A stretch of DNA of 64,000 nt from Paraburkholderia fynbosensis (lineage in GTDB: Bacteria; Pseudomonadota; Gammaproteobacteria; Burkholderiales; Burkholderiaceae), in NCBI RefSeq assembly GCF_902859935.1, contig NZ_CADIKI010000011.1, positions 124,001-188,000 on the forward strand, written 5' to 3'. Positions 18,462 to 26,429 of this stretch are shown piece by piece. A program made the position numbers and the translations under genes. The notes under the pieces were generated by a model. The model searched no databases and was not told where the DNA came from. It saw only the letters and a program-made list of their open reading frames with translations. Numbering within the stretch: position 1 is the stretch's first letter; each line of letters starts with the position of its first letter.

Positions 18462-19439
18462 ATGTCCGAAGTACTATCAGCGAGGGCGGTGCCGCACGCG
18501 AGCCTGCCCGTCATCGACGTGTCGGGCCTTGCCCGCGTGGATCCGCGGCAACGCGCTGCGCTTGGCGCGGCGCTGCACGCCGCGTGTATCGACAAAGGCT
18601 TTTTCTACATCGCGAATCATGGCGTGGACGCGGCGCTGATCGAGGCGGCGCGCAGCGAAGCGGAGCGTTTCTTCGCGCTCGACGAGGCGGAGAAGCGTCA
18701 GCTCGACAAGGCGAAGTCGTTCTGCAACCGCGGCTACGAACCTCTGCGCGGCCAGGTGCTGGAGGCCGGCACGCCGCCCGATCTGAAGGAAGGCTTTTAT
18801 ATCGGCAATGAATTGCCGCTCGATCACCCGCGCGTCGTCGCTCGCGCGTTCAACTGCGGGCCGAACCAGTGGCCGACAGCCCAGGCCGGTTTTCGTCCGG
18901 CGATGGAAGCCTATTTCGATGCGCTGTTCGACCTGGCCAAACGTCTGACGCGCGGCCTCGCGTTGTCGCTCGATTTGCCGGAAGGCCATTTCGATGCGTT
19001 CTGCAACGACGCGATGGGCACGCTGCGCCTGCTGCACTATCCGCCGCAACCGCCGCACGCGCTGCCCGAGCAGAAGGGCTGCGGCGCGCATACCGATTTC
19101 GGCTGCCTGACTCTGCTCTGGCAGGACAGCAACGGCGGCTTGCAGGTGCAGGATAGCGACGGCGGCTGGATTCACGTGCCGCCGCTGCCCGGCACCTTCG
19201 TCGTGAATCTCGGCGATCTGATCGCGCGCTGGACCAATGACCGCTATCGCTCCACGCTGCATCGCGTGGTCAACGCATCGGGTCGCGAGCGCTATTCGAT
19301 GCCGTTCTTCTTCACCGGCCGGCCCGACTACGTGGTGAACTGCCTGCCCGGCTGTTGCGCGCCCGGCGAGTTGCCGGCGTATGCGCCGATCACCGTCGCC
19401 GGTCATCTCGAAGCGTGCTACCGGAGGACTTACGGATGA
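18462..19439 (+). CDS. 2-oxoglutarate-Fe(II) oxygenase, isopenicillin-N-synthase-like
   Basis: A 325-residue non-haem iron oxygenase. The N-terminal DIOX_N part has LPVIDVSGL and GFFYIANHGV. The double-stranded beta-helix holds iron ligands H210 and D212 (GAHTDFG) and H267 (STLHRV), and R277/S279 (RERYS) for 2-oxoglutarate. All required residues are present, so it should be active, hydroxylating or dealkylating a small molecule while converting 2OG to succinate. It is the first gene of a tightly packed operon and overlaps the next gene by ATGA. The substrate is not known; relatives occur in catabolic clusters for purine-like and alkylated compounds. Confidence 0.87.
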   Translation: MSEVLSARAVPHASLPVIDVSGLARVDPRQRAALGAALHAACIDKGFFYIANHGVDAALIEAARSEAERFFALDEAEKRQLDKAKSFCNRGYEPLRGQVLEAGTPPDLKEGFYIGNELPLDHPRVVARAFNCGPNQWPTAQAGFRPAMEAYFDALFDLAKRLTRGLALSLDLPEGHFDAFCNDAMGTLRLLHYPPQPPHALPEQKGCGAHTDFGCLTLLWQDSNGGLQVQDSDGGWIHVPPLPGTFVVNLGDLIARWTNDRYRSTLHRVVNASGRERYSMPFFFTGRPDYVVNCLPGCCAPGELPAYAPITVAGHLEACYRRTYG

Positions 19440-20323
19440 GTCCCGCCGCTCGCACGGCGCGCGCGGCGGGCATGCTGCTGATCCACGGCGCGTGGCAGGG
19501 CAGTTGGGCGTGGGACGCCTGGCTGCCGGAGATGGCCGCGCGCGGCTGGGCGTGCCGCGCCGTCGATCTGCCCGGCAACGGCGCGCAGCCGGCGCGCGAT
19601 GCCGGCCTCGACGTCACGCTGCAACGCTATGTCGATGCGCTGCGCGAAGCGCTGGATGCCTTCGCCGGTCCAGTCGTCGTAGTTGCGCATAGCGGCGCGG
19701 GCGTGCCCGCTTCGCAACTGGCCGAAGCATGCCCGGAGCGGGTCGCGTGCATCGTGTACGTGGCGGGCATGATGCTGCCTTCCGCGATGGGCTATGCGGA
19801 GCTGGTCGAGGCGAGCGCGGCCGAAGTGCCTGGGGCCGCCGGCATCGCGCCGTATCTGCAGTGGAGCGATGATCGCGCGACCACGGTCGTGCCGCCCGCC
19901 GCCGCGCTCGAGATTTTCCTGCATGATTGCCCGCCCGACGCCGCGCGCGAGGCAGCCGCCCGGCTGACGCCGCAACGGGAAAGCGGCCGCACGCTGGTCG
20001 CCTCGCTCAGCGCCGCGCGCTTCGGCCAGGTGCCGCGCATCTATGTCGAAGCGCTGCGGGACCGCTCGGTGCTGCTGCCTTTGCAGCGCAGGATGCAGGC
20101 GCTGGTGCCCGGCGCGATAGTGCGCTCCATCGATTGCGGTCACGTACCCCAACTCGCGCGTCCCGGCGAACTCGCCTCGCTGGTGTGCGATGCGCTTGCC
20201 GGCATCGGCATCACGGCCACCAACGATACATCCGCTTCGCCAACCGGCCCGGCTTCCAGCCTGTCCGCCGTCTCCGATTTGCGCACCACGCCCACTACGC
20301 TCACCACCGGAACCTCGTCATGA
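19436..20323 (+). CDS. Alpha/beta-hydrolase fold protein (methylesterase/salicylate-esterase-like)
   Basis: A 295-residue alpha/beta hydrolase. The oxyanion segment LLIHGAWQGSWAWDAW follows the start, the nucleophile elbow is VVVAHSGAGVPAS with Ser replacing the usual G-x-S-x-G first Gly by His, as in plant-type methylesterases, and the catalytic His is in SIDCGHVPQLARPGEL. The ATG at 19436 overlaps the upstream stop as ATGA and follows a CCGGAGGA ribosome site; it in turn overlaps the next gene by ATGA. A roughly 40-residue Thr/Ser-rich C-terminal tail is unusual. Role: probably ester or amide hydrolysis in the same pathway as the oxygenases. Confidence 0.82.
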   Translation: MSPAARTARAAGMLLIHGAWQGSWAWDAWLPEMAARGWACRAVDLPGNGAQPARDAGLDVTLQRYVDALREALDAFAGPVVVVAHSGAGVPASQLAEACPERVACIVYVAGMMLPSAMGYAELVEASAAEVPGAAGIAPYLQWSDDRATTVVPPAAALEIFLHDCPPDAAREAAARLTPQRESGRTLVASLSAARFGQVPRIYVEALRDRSVLLPLQRRMQALVPGAIVRSIDCGHVPQLARPGELASLVCDALAGIGITATNDTSASPTGPASSLSAVSDLRTTPTTLTTGTSS

Positions 20324-21489
20324 CCCGACTCTCCCGCCTCGGCCGGCTTTTTCCCGCGCGCTTATCGTCGCATGGCAGCGCGTGCCTATCCGCACGCTTC
20401 GTGCAACGTGCGGGCAGGGCGTTCCTTGCAGGCTCGCTCGGCGCGCTCCTGACCTTGAGCAGTGCCGCTCACGCCGCCAGCAATGCGCCGCTCGACGTCT
20501 CCATCGTGTATCTCGGCAATCCGGGCGATGCGGGCTGGACGCATGCGCATGATCTCGGCATCGGCGTCGCCGAAAAACAGCTTGGCTCGGAGATCAAGGT
20601 GACGCGTATCGAAGACGTCCCCGAAAACGCCGATGCGGCCCGCGTGTTCCGCGACCGCGCGGCGAAGGGCGACAAGATCGTGATCGGCACGTCGTTCGGC
20701 TACATGGACTCGATGATGAAGGTCGCGCGCGACTATCCTGACACGGTGTTCCTGCATTGCTCCGGCTACAAGAGCGCGCCGAATCTCGGCAACTTCAACG
20801 GCAAGGTTTACGAGTCGGCGTACCTCGCGGGCGTCGTCGCTGGTTATGTGTCGAAGTCGCACACGCTCGGTTTTGTCGGCTCGGTGCCGATTCCGGAAGT
20901 GGTGCGCAATATCGACGCGTTTGCGCTCGGCGCCCGCTCCGTGGCGCCGCAGACCACCGTCAAGGTGGTGTGGATCAATAGCTGGTTCGATCCTGGCAAG
21001 GAACGCCAGGCGGCGGAGACGCTGGTCGGCCTCGGCGCCGATGTGCTGCTCCAGAACACCGATTCGACCGCGACAATGGCGGTCGCCGAGCAGCATAAGA
21101 TTCACGCGTTCGGCTGGGACTCGGACATGAGCCACTGGGGCCCACATGCGCATCTCGGTTCGGTCGCTTATGACTGGGGCATCTACTACAGCAAGGTGAT
21201 CGACGAAGTGAAGCGCGGCACGTGGACCAACAAGCCGGTGTACTGGGGCGTGAAGGAAGGGATCACCGATCTGGTGAATGTGAACACGACGGCTGTGCCC
21301 GCGAATGCGCAGCGCGCGCTCGCGGAGAAGCGCGCCGCGCTGGTCGCCGGCCGGCTCGATCCGTTCGCCGGCCCGCTGAAGGACCAGAGCGGCAAGCTGC
21401 GCGTCGCCGCCGGTTCGGTGCTGTCCGCGGACGATACGAACCGGATAGACTGGTTCGTCGACGGTGTGCAGGGCAGCGTCGCGAAATGA
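20320..21489 (+). CDS. BMP-family ABC transporter substrate-binding protein
   Basis: A 389-residue periplasmic binding protein of the BMP/PnrA-like family, whose known members bind nucleosides, purines or autoinducer-like ligands. A long basic leader (about residues 1-40) is followed by a hydrophobic segment AFLAGSLGALLTLSSAAHA with a signal-peptidase site. Mature-domain landmarks are IVYLGNPGDAGWTHAHDLG, GTSFGYMDSM and YLAGVVAGYVSKSHTLGFVG. The ATG at 20320 overlaps the upstream stop as ATGA. No permease or ATPase gene is beside it. In this operon it suggests that the Rieske-type oxygenase acts on an imported, possibly purine- or nucleoside-like, compound; that link is inference. Confidence 0.87.
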   Translation: MTRLSRLGRLFPARLSSHGSACLSARFVQRAGRAFLAGSLGALLTLSSAAHAASNAPLDVSIVYLGNPGDAGWTHAHDLGIGVAEKQLGSEIKVTRIEDVPENADAARVFRDRAAKGDKIVIGTSFGYMDSMMKVARDYPDTVFLHCSGYKSAPNLGNFNGKVYESAYLAGVVAGYVSKSHTLGFVGSVPIPEVVRNIDAFALGARSVAPQTTVKVVWINSWFDPGKERQAAETLVGLGADVLLQNTDSTATMAVAEQHKIHAFGWDSDMSHWGPHAHLGSVAYDWGIYYSKVIDEVKRGTWTNKPVYWGVKEGITDLVNVNTTAVPANAQRALAEKRAALVAGRLDPFAGPLKDQSGKLRVAAGSVLSADDTNRIDWFVDGVQGSVAK

Positions 21490-21502
21490 CGGAGCGGTGG
21501 CT

Positions 21503-22480
21503 ATGAGCACGGCACAGGTGCGGAATCCGCACAACGAAGCGACGAACGGCGCGGCGGACCACGCAAGCAGCGATGCGGTGGTCTGGAACGACTGGCATCC
21601 GGTCTCAGCGCTGGAAGCGCTGGATGCGCTCGTCGCGGCGGCTTCGTCCGGCGGCGCGCCGGCGCAGGCCGCGACGGCCACCACTGCCACGCGACTCCTC
21701 GGTGTGGATCTCGGCGTGGCCGTGACGCGCGTCGTCGCGGCGGCCCGCGCGTCGCACCGTTACCGCGCGTGGCGGCTCGATACGCAGGCCGAGTGTCATG
21801 TGCAGGCGCGCTATGGCGTGTTGTGGGTGTGCGTCGGCGAGCCGCGCCGCGATCTGCTCGCGATTCCCGAAGCCGCTGAGCCTGATCGCCGTCTGCTGCA
21901 TGCGGGCGCGTTTCGCGTGCACGTCAGCGGCTTGCGGGCGATCGAAAACTTCCTCGACATGGGGCATTTCCCGTTCGTGCATACCGGGTATCTGGGCGTC
22001 GAGCCGTACACCGAGGTCGCCCCGTACCGGGTCCAGCGCGACGAACTCAACGACGAGCTGTACGCATACGACTGCCGCTTTTATCAGCCGCGTGCGGCGG
22101 TGACCGCGGACGCCGGGCTCGACGTTCAGTATGTGTACCGCGTCGCGCGTCCGTACAGCGCGATTCTCTACAAGACCTGTCCGCCGCAGCCCGAGCGCTT
22201 CGACGTGATCGCGCTGTTCGTGCAACCGGTCGACGAGGACTGGTGCGTCGCGCACACGGTGATGAGCTATCTCGACGACGCGAGCCGCGACGACGAATTG
22301 CGCGGCTTTCAGCAAACCATCTTCGCGCAGGACATCAAGATCCTCGTCAATCAGGTGCCGAAGCGCCTGCCGCTCGGCACCGGAGCCGAACATCCCGTGC
22401 GCGCCGATGCGATGTCGGTCGCGTACCGGCGTTGGCTGGCGGCTCAGCGGATCACCTACGGAACCAGCCATGGCCGATAA
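21503..22480 (+). CDS. Rieske-type oxygenase catalytic subunit lacking the Rieske cluster ligands
   Basis: A 325-residue ring-hydroxylating/N-demethylase-type oxygenase. Its catalytic domain is intact: ENFLDMGHFPFVHTG supplies H155 and H160, and D277 in FAQDIKILVNQ completes the 2-His-1-Asp iron site. The N-terminal third starts like a normal Rieske oxygenase (VVWNDWHPVS) and ends like one (YGVLWVCVGEP), but the C-x-H ... C-x2-H ligands between are missing; where CxYHGW should be there is SHRYRAW. It must receive electrons from an outside Rieske centre, which the next gene, overlapping by 11 bp, encodes. NdmC of caffeine-degrading Pseudomonas has the same reduced form. A Shine-Dalgarno GGAGCGG precedes the ATG. 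Confidence 0.85.
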   Translation: MSTAQVRNPHNEATNGAADHASSDAVVWNDWHPVSALEALDALVAAASSGGAPAQAATATTATRLLGVDLGVAVTRVVAAARASHRYRAWRLDTQAECHVQARYGVLWVCVGEPRRDLLAIPEAAEPDRRLLHAGAFRVHVSGLRAIENFLDMGHFPFVHTGYLGVEPYTEVAPYRVQRDELNDELYAYDCRFYQPRAAVTADAGLDVQYVYRVARPYSAILYKTCPPQPERFDVIALFVQPVDEDWCVAHTVMSYLDDASRDDELRGFQQTIFAQDIKILVNQVPKRLPLGTGAEHPVRADAMSVAYRRWLAAQRITYGTSHGR

Positions 22481-23639
22481 AGACAGCAGCGCCTTCACCT
22501 GGTTTGCGCTGTGCGACGTCGATCAACTCGGCGAACGCGCGATCTATCACACCGAACTGCACGGCAACGAACTCGTCGTGTGGCGCGCCGAAGACGGCGT
22601 CGTGAACGTGTGGGAGAACCGTTGTCCGCATCGCGGCGTGCGCTTGTCGATTGGCCATCATCGCGGCGATGCGTTGCAATGCCAGTATCACGGCTGGCAA
22701 TTCGGCTCGGGCGACGGCGGCTGCCGCTTCGTGCCCGCGCATCCCGACGGCGCTGCGCCGCCGGTCGCGGTGAAGACATGGCCGGTGCAGGTGCGTGATG
22801 GCTTCGTGTGGACGTGTCTCGCGCAGTCGGACGAGGCGCCGCCATTCGTGCCGCTCGACGAACTCGAAGACGACCGGCAGCAGGTCCGCTTGCGCACCGT
22901 CGCGATCGATGCCTGCGCCGACGACGTGCAGCGCGCGCTGAGCGCATATTGCTTCGACCATGCGGACTTCGACGCATGGCGTACCACCGACTGCGTCGCG
23001 TTCGATCTCGGCGCACACGCGGTATTGATCGAACAGCTGGACGACGCAGCGCAACGCGTGGTGTTTCTGATGCAGCCCGCGCGCGCAGGGCGCACGTATC
23101 TGCACGGAATCGCGCTCGGCGCGTTCGCGGGGGAAGAGCGGCTGGCTGTTCAGCGACATCATCAGCAGCGGCTCAACGCGTTGCGCGATGCGCTGGAACA
23201 GCAAGCCGCACGTGATGAGCATTTATCGTGCGATCGCTTCGCGGACCAGCCGCCACCTGTTATGCCGCATGCGCAGCCGTCCACGCAAGCGGTGTTTCTA
23301 TCGCCCGCGATGGCCAGAGCCGTTTCCGCCGAAGCGGCTTGCGCGTCCGGCACCATTGACCACGCCGACGAGCACGCATTCACAGTTCATCTGGCGCGCA
23401 GCGACCGCACGCTGAGTGTGCCCGCAGGCGTTAGCTTGCTGCAGACTTTGCGCGAGCATCGTATCGACGTGCCGACTTCGTGCGAGCAAGGCGTATGCGG
23501 CACGTGCCGCACGCGCGTGCTCGACGGCACGCCGCTACATCGCGACGTTTTTCTGACGCCGCAGGAACGCGCGGCGGGGGACTGCATGATGGTGTGCGTG
23601 TCGCGCGCGTGCGGCGCGGCGCTGACTCTGGATCTGTGA
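22470..23639 (+). CDS. Rieske - degenerate oxygenase - ferredoxin fusion protein
   Basis: A 389-residue electron-transfer protein with an unusual domain order. Residues 10-115 are a complete Rieske domain with C52, H54, C71 and H74 (RCPHRG and CQYHGW). Residues 135-245 resemble an oxygenase catalytic domain but the iron motif is lost: SAYCFDHADFDAW stands where the H-x4-H helix should be. Residues 303-389 are a plant-type [2Fe-2S] ferredoxin with C338, C343, C346 and C376, as at the C-terminus of VanB-like reductases. There is no FMN or NAD(P)H domain, unlike NdmD or VanB. It probably relays electrons to the Rieske-less oxygenase encoded just upstream (11 bp overlap). The electron donor is not visible in the window. 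Confidence 0.83.
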   Translation: MADKDSSAFTWFALCDVDQLGERAIYHTELHGNELVVWRAEDGVVNVWENRCPHRGVRLSIGHHRGDALQCQYHGWQFGSGDGGCRFVPAHPDGAAPPVAVKTWPVQVRDGFVWTCLAQSDEAPPFVPLDELEDDRQQVRLRTVAIDACADDVQRALSAYCFDHADFDAWRTTDCVAFDLGAHAVLIEQLDDAAQRVVFLMQPARAGRTYLHGIALGAFAGEERLAVQRHHQQRLNALRDALEQQAARDEHLSCDRFADQPPPVMPHAQPSTQAVFLSPAMARAVSAEAACASGTIDHADEHAFTVHLARSDRTLSVPAGVSLLQTLREHRIDVPTSCEQGVCGTCRTRVLDGTPLHRDVFLTPQERAAGDCMMVCVSRACGAALTLDL

Positions 23640-23646
23640 GGCCGCG

Positions 23647-24303
23647 ATGCTCAAACTCTACGACGACGAATTGTGCGGAGAAAGCTACAAGGTGCGTCTG
23701 ATGCTGGGTCTACTCGACGTCAGTTACGAACGAATCCACGTTGAGCTTTATCCGTCGAAGCAGAACGGCACGCCGCGTTTTCTCGCCCTGAATCCACTTG
23801 GTACGCTGCCCGTACTCGATGCGGACGGCGCGTTGCTGCGCGGCGCGCACGCAATTCTGGTGTATCTCGCGCGTCGCTACGGCGCGAATGAAGACGTGGC
23901 TGAAAAAGATCGCGCACATTGGCTGCCAGCCGATGATCCCTTGCAACTTGCGCAAGTGCAAAGCTGGCTCGATTTCGCCAGCCAGTTGTGCGGTGTGGTG
24001 TTGCCGCTGCGCTCGCAAGTGCTGCATGGTGAGCCGCAGCCCGTTCATGCGTCGAGGCACGCGGCGAAGAAGCTGCTGCGCTCTCTCGATGAGACGTGCT
24101 GGTTCAACGAAGCGGCTGGCGTGCCCTTCGTCTGCGCGACGCGGAAGCCGACCATCGCCGATATCGCGTGCTTCGTGCCGGTTGCGCTGCTCGACGAAGC
24201 GCAGATCGAGTCGATCGACTATCCGGCGCTTGGACGCTGGATGGTTCGACTCAGACGGCTGGAAGGTTTTACGACGATGGCCGGTGTGTACGCGGCCATC
24301 TGA
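23647..24303 (+). CDS. Glutathione S-transferase-like protein (possible NdmE-like complex partner)
   Basis: A 218-residue GST-fold protein. The thioredoxin-like N-domain has KLYDDELCGESYKVRLML and the cis-Pro segment LGTLPVLDADG, then a helical C-domain with KPTIADIACF holding the family's N-capping Asp. It starts 7 bp after the Rieske-ferredoxin gene, so it is in the same operon. In the caffeine system, the GST-like NdmE has a structural role joining NdmC and NdmD. Here the same triplet (Rieske-less oxygenase, Rieske/ferredoxin protein, GST) suggests a similar scaffold, although glutathione-dependent catalysis is not excluded. Functional link is inference. Confidence 0.82.
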   Translation: MLKLYDDELCGESYKVRLMLGLLDVSYERIHVELYPSKQNGTPRFLALNPLGTLPVLDADGALLRGAHAILVYLARRYGANEDVAEKDRAHWLPADDPLQLAQVQSWLDFASQLCGVVLPLRSQVLHGEPQPVHASRHAAKKLLRSLDETCWFNEAAGVPFVCATRKPTIADIACFVPVALLDEAQIESIDYPALGRWMVRLRRLEGFTTMAGVYAAI

Positions 24304-24595
24304 GTGACCACCCAAACGACGTCATGTTTGCCGCGTCATCTCACGTGGCCGGCTGCTGCGCGGCGAAAGAAAGTGCGAAGGCGTCGGAGGGCGCTGCCAC
24401 GTTAAGCGTTTGAACACAATCGCGGAGAGGACGCGCATTTGCTCAGACAGCGGACGGGCCTCGGGCAATCTCACTGAAGCGATGCCGGGCGTCGAAGCGT
24501 GCGGCCAGTTGTTTCCGATAGAGCGAGGTGCGCAGTCGATGTCGCCTGAGCGTGACCATTCCGGTACTGCGATCTGAAAAAACAATCAAGGGCTT
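24304..24595. other. Intergenic gap without a recognised gene
   Basis: Almost 300 bp between the GST gene and a convergent hypothetical gene. No recognisable protein or RNA and no strong terminator hairpin seen. Confidence 0.5.
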
Positions 24596-25402
24596 TTACT
24601 TCGATAGATGCAGCTTCTTCGATAGCACGATACCTCGCTGCGGGCTCACCAGCCAGATGGCGTGAATGTTCGTGTACAGCGTCGAGGTTCTTGTTGTGAT
24701 GTCGGTGGGCTCGTCGTTGCTGGGATCGCTGTGTTCGCGTCGGTCGGTCAGGTAGGGCGGCGCCATGATACACATCAGCACAATCGCGAAGTCTCCATTC
24801 GCTTTGTCGAACGCCGCCTGCGAGAGTGTGATGCGTCCGTGAACCCTGGTTTTGCTCAGTTTGCCGGACTTGAGTTCAATCAAATCGATATGTTGGATGT
24901 ACCCCTTGGCCTTCGCCTCAGGCGCCACCACAAGCCCTCGACCGCGTGGTCCGGTGATGGTCTTCCTGAGCAGGATCACTCCCGGATTGTCCTCATCAGA
25001 TAGATCTATGTTGACCGTCAGCAAGTGCGTCTTTGACTGATATCGTATTCCGTAGGGCGCCGGTACGACGAAAGCGAGGTCGCGGTCAAGACTGGCTTTC
25101 GGCAAGTCGGGACCGCCTGGCGCCTTAAGGACAGGGGCGTGGACCAGGTTTCTGATGCGATCGCTCAGCGAAGGAGAGTCGGCATGGAAGCTGTGCTCCG
25201 CCAAAGCGTCTCTGATGGCAACCGGGTCGTCGCCCACGAAAGGCCGAGTCGAGAGGATATCTGCAGAGGCAGACGTTTCAGGCTCATGCGCATGGGTAAC
25301 TGTGGCTAAGTCTGCCGACGTCCCGGCGTGCGTCAGCAGCGACATGCAAAACAGGGCGCAAGCGGCGTTCGAACGGACCAACATGATTTTAAGATCAGCC
25401 AC
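24596..25402 (-). CDS. Hypothetical exported protein
   Basis: A 268-residue protein of no family I recognise. A GTG start at 25402 was chosen because GGAGG lies 8 bases upstream; an in-frame ATG at 25423 lies before that site and one at 25384 inside. The N-terminus LVRSNAACALFCMSLLTHAG looks like a signal peptide, so the product is probably periplasmic. The middle has beta-rich stretches such as LLTVNIDLSDEDNPGVILL and a Lys-rich part near residue 180, and the C-terminus ends IVLSKKLHLSK. It is convergent with the GST gene and beside the Tn3 remnant, with slightly less biased codon use than the catabolic operons. Confidence 0.6.
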   Translation of the reverse strand: MADLKIMLVRSNAACALFCMSLLTHAGTSADLATVTHAHEPETSASADILSTRPFVGDDPVAIRDALAEHSFHADSPSLSDRIRNLVHAPVLKAPGGPDLPKASLDRDLAFVVPAPYGIRYQSKTHLLTVNIDLSDEDNPGVILLRKTITGPRGRGLVVAPEAKAKGYIQHIDLIELKSGKLSKTRVHGRITLSQAAFDKANGDFAIVLMCIMAPPYLTDRREHSDPSNDEPTDITTRTSTLYTNIHAIWLVSPQRGIVLSKKLHLSK

Positions 25403-25610
25403 GAAAAACCCCTCCGGGATCAAGGCAGTCTATCGCTAAGCGCTGCCGCAGCGATCGCGTCTGCTCGAAGGGCAGATGTGGGTCGGCAAGACTCATACGC
25501 ATCTTGGGGAAGCAGAGGTTCACCGGCACTTGCTCTTTAATGCCCGCCAGTCCGGTGGAATCGATGTTGCACCCCATCCAACCCCATCTTCACTCCCTGT
25601 CGAGCCCATT

Positions 25611-25915
25611 ATGCCCGTCGTTCCGTTCTGTCGCCCGGCGAGCGAGACAGCCCGTTTGCGTTTCCCGGACGGCCATGACGACGTCATCCGCCACTACACC
25701 TTCAGCGAACCGGACCTGTCGCTGATCCGGCAGCGTAGAAGCGCTGAAACCGTCTGGGATTTGCCGTACAGCTCTGCTACATGCGCTATCCCCGAGTAAC
25801 CTTGGTCGCTGGCGAAACGCCCCGGCCGGCGCTGCTGCAGTTCGTTGCCGGACAACTGGGCGTCGCGCCCACACTCTGGAAAGAGTACGGGCAGCGGGAT
25901 CAGGCAACAGGGACG
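25611..25915 (+). pseudogene. Tn3-family transposase N-terminal remnant (DUF4158), frameshifted
   Basis: The first frame reads FPDGHDDVIRHYTFSEPDLS then LIRQRRSAE, the start of Tn3-family transposases. Near base 25749 the match moves by one base and continues RLGFAVQLCYMRYPRVTL, then ALLQFVAGQLGVAP and WKEYGQRDQ, after which similarity ends abruptly. Only about 100 of roughly 980 residues remain, with no resolvase or terminal repeats seen, so this is a dead scar. It marks the left edge of the envelope/efflux block. Confidence 0.8.
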
Positions 25916-25976
25916 CATAGGTGTCGTAGTGCGACACGAGCAATCAAGCATCGTCATTCCCGCGCCGGTTCCAAAG

Positions 25977-26031
25977 TGACATTTTTTGACACACCTTTCC
26001 AACAGATTTGAGGTCGCGATCTCTGTACATT
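25977..26031 (+). promoter_or_regulatory. Shared operator/promoter, copy 1
   Basis: TGACAT at 25977, TGACAC ten bases later, then TTTCCAACA ending at 26004; a 21-base gap; and TACATT at 26026 as a -10 box. The same arrangement with the same gap occurs at 37286, 41072 and, on the other strand, 40907. There is no good -35 hexamer at the right distance, and the third repeat lies just upstream of that position, as in activator-dependent OmpR/PhoB-type promoters. It lies 53 bp upstream of the YXWGXW-like gene. Confidence 0.65.
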
Positions 26032-26083
26032 CTCTTCTCGGCGCGCGATACACCTCGTGTGCAATCTGTAAAGGAAGATGCTC

Positions 26084-26428
26084 ATGAAAACTCGAAGGTT
26101 TGCCTTGCTGGTGGGCGGGGCTTTGCTCACATCCATGAGTGCTTCGGCATTCGCCGGCGTGGTCGTCGGTGTGGGCGTGCCGGCTCCCGTCGTCGTCGTT
26201 CCTGCGGCACCTGTCTATGCGCCGCCGACCGTGGTCGTGCAAAATGGTTACGCAGCAGCCGTGCCACCGGCAGTCGCGCCGGTTGTGACGGTTGCGCCAG
26301 CGCCCCGACCTCCCATGGCGGTCGTCGTCATGCCACGTCGTCCTGTGATTGTGGTTAGGGGGCCGCGTCGCATGTGGATGCCCGGTCACTGGGTAGGTGG
26401 TGTCTGGGTGGCCGGTCACTGGTTGTGA
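26084..26428 (+). CDS. Exported Pro/Val-rich protein, YXWGXW-repeat-like
   Basis: A 114-residue exported protein. A signal peptide (RRFALLVGGALLTSMSASAFA) is followed by a low-complexity Val/Pro/Ala region and a C-terminal MWMPGHWVGGVWVAGHWL, like the W-x-P-G-H-W repeats of the YXWGXW envelope family. The ATG at 26084 has an AAGGAAG ribosome site at spacing 6; the ATG at 26078 is too close to it. Function unknown, probably periplasmic or outer-membrane associated. It is driven by the operator-promoter just upstream, and the next gene begins 1 bp after its stop. Confidence 0.75.
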   Translation: MKTRRFALLVGGALLTSMSASAFAGVVVGVGVPAPVVVVPAAPVYAPPTVVVQNGYAAAVPPAVAPVVTVAPAPRPPMAVVVMPRRPVIVVRGPRRMWMPGHWVGGVWVAGHWL

Positions 26429-26429
26429 A

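Noticed and set aside
20190..20552. Pro/Arg-rich frame across the hydrolase/BMP junction
   Set aside because: Out of frame with two well-supported genes that overlap by ATGA there.
25395..25577. Minus-strand 60-codon frame with SLADPHLPFEQTRSLRQRL, thought of as a transposase fragment
   Set aside because: No identifiable family match; too short to support as a mobile-element piece.
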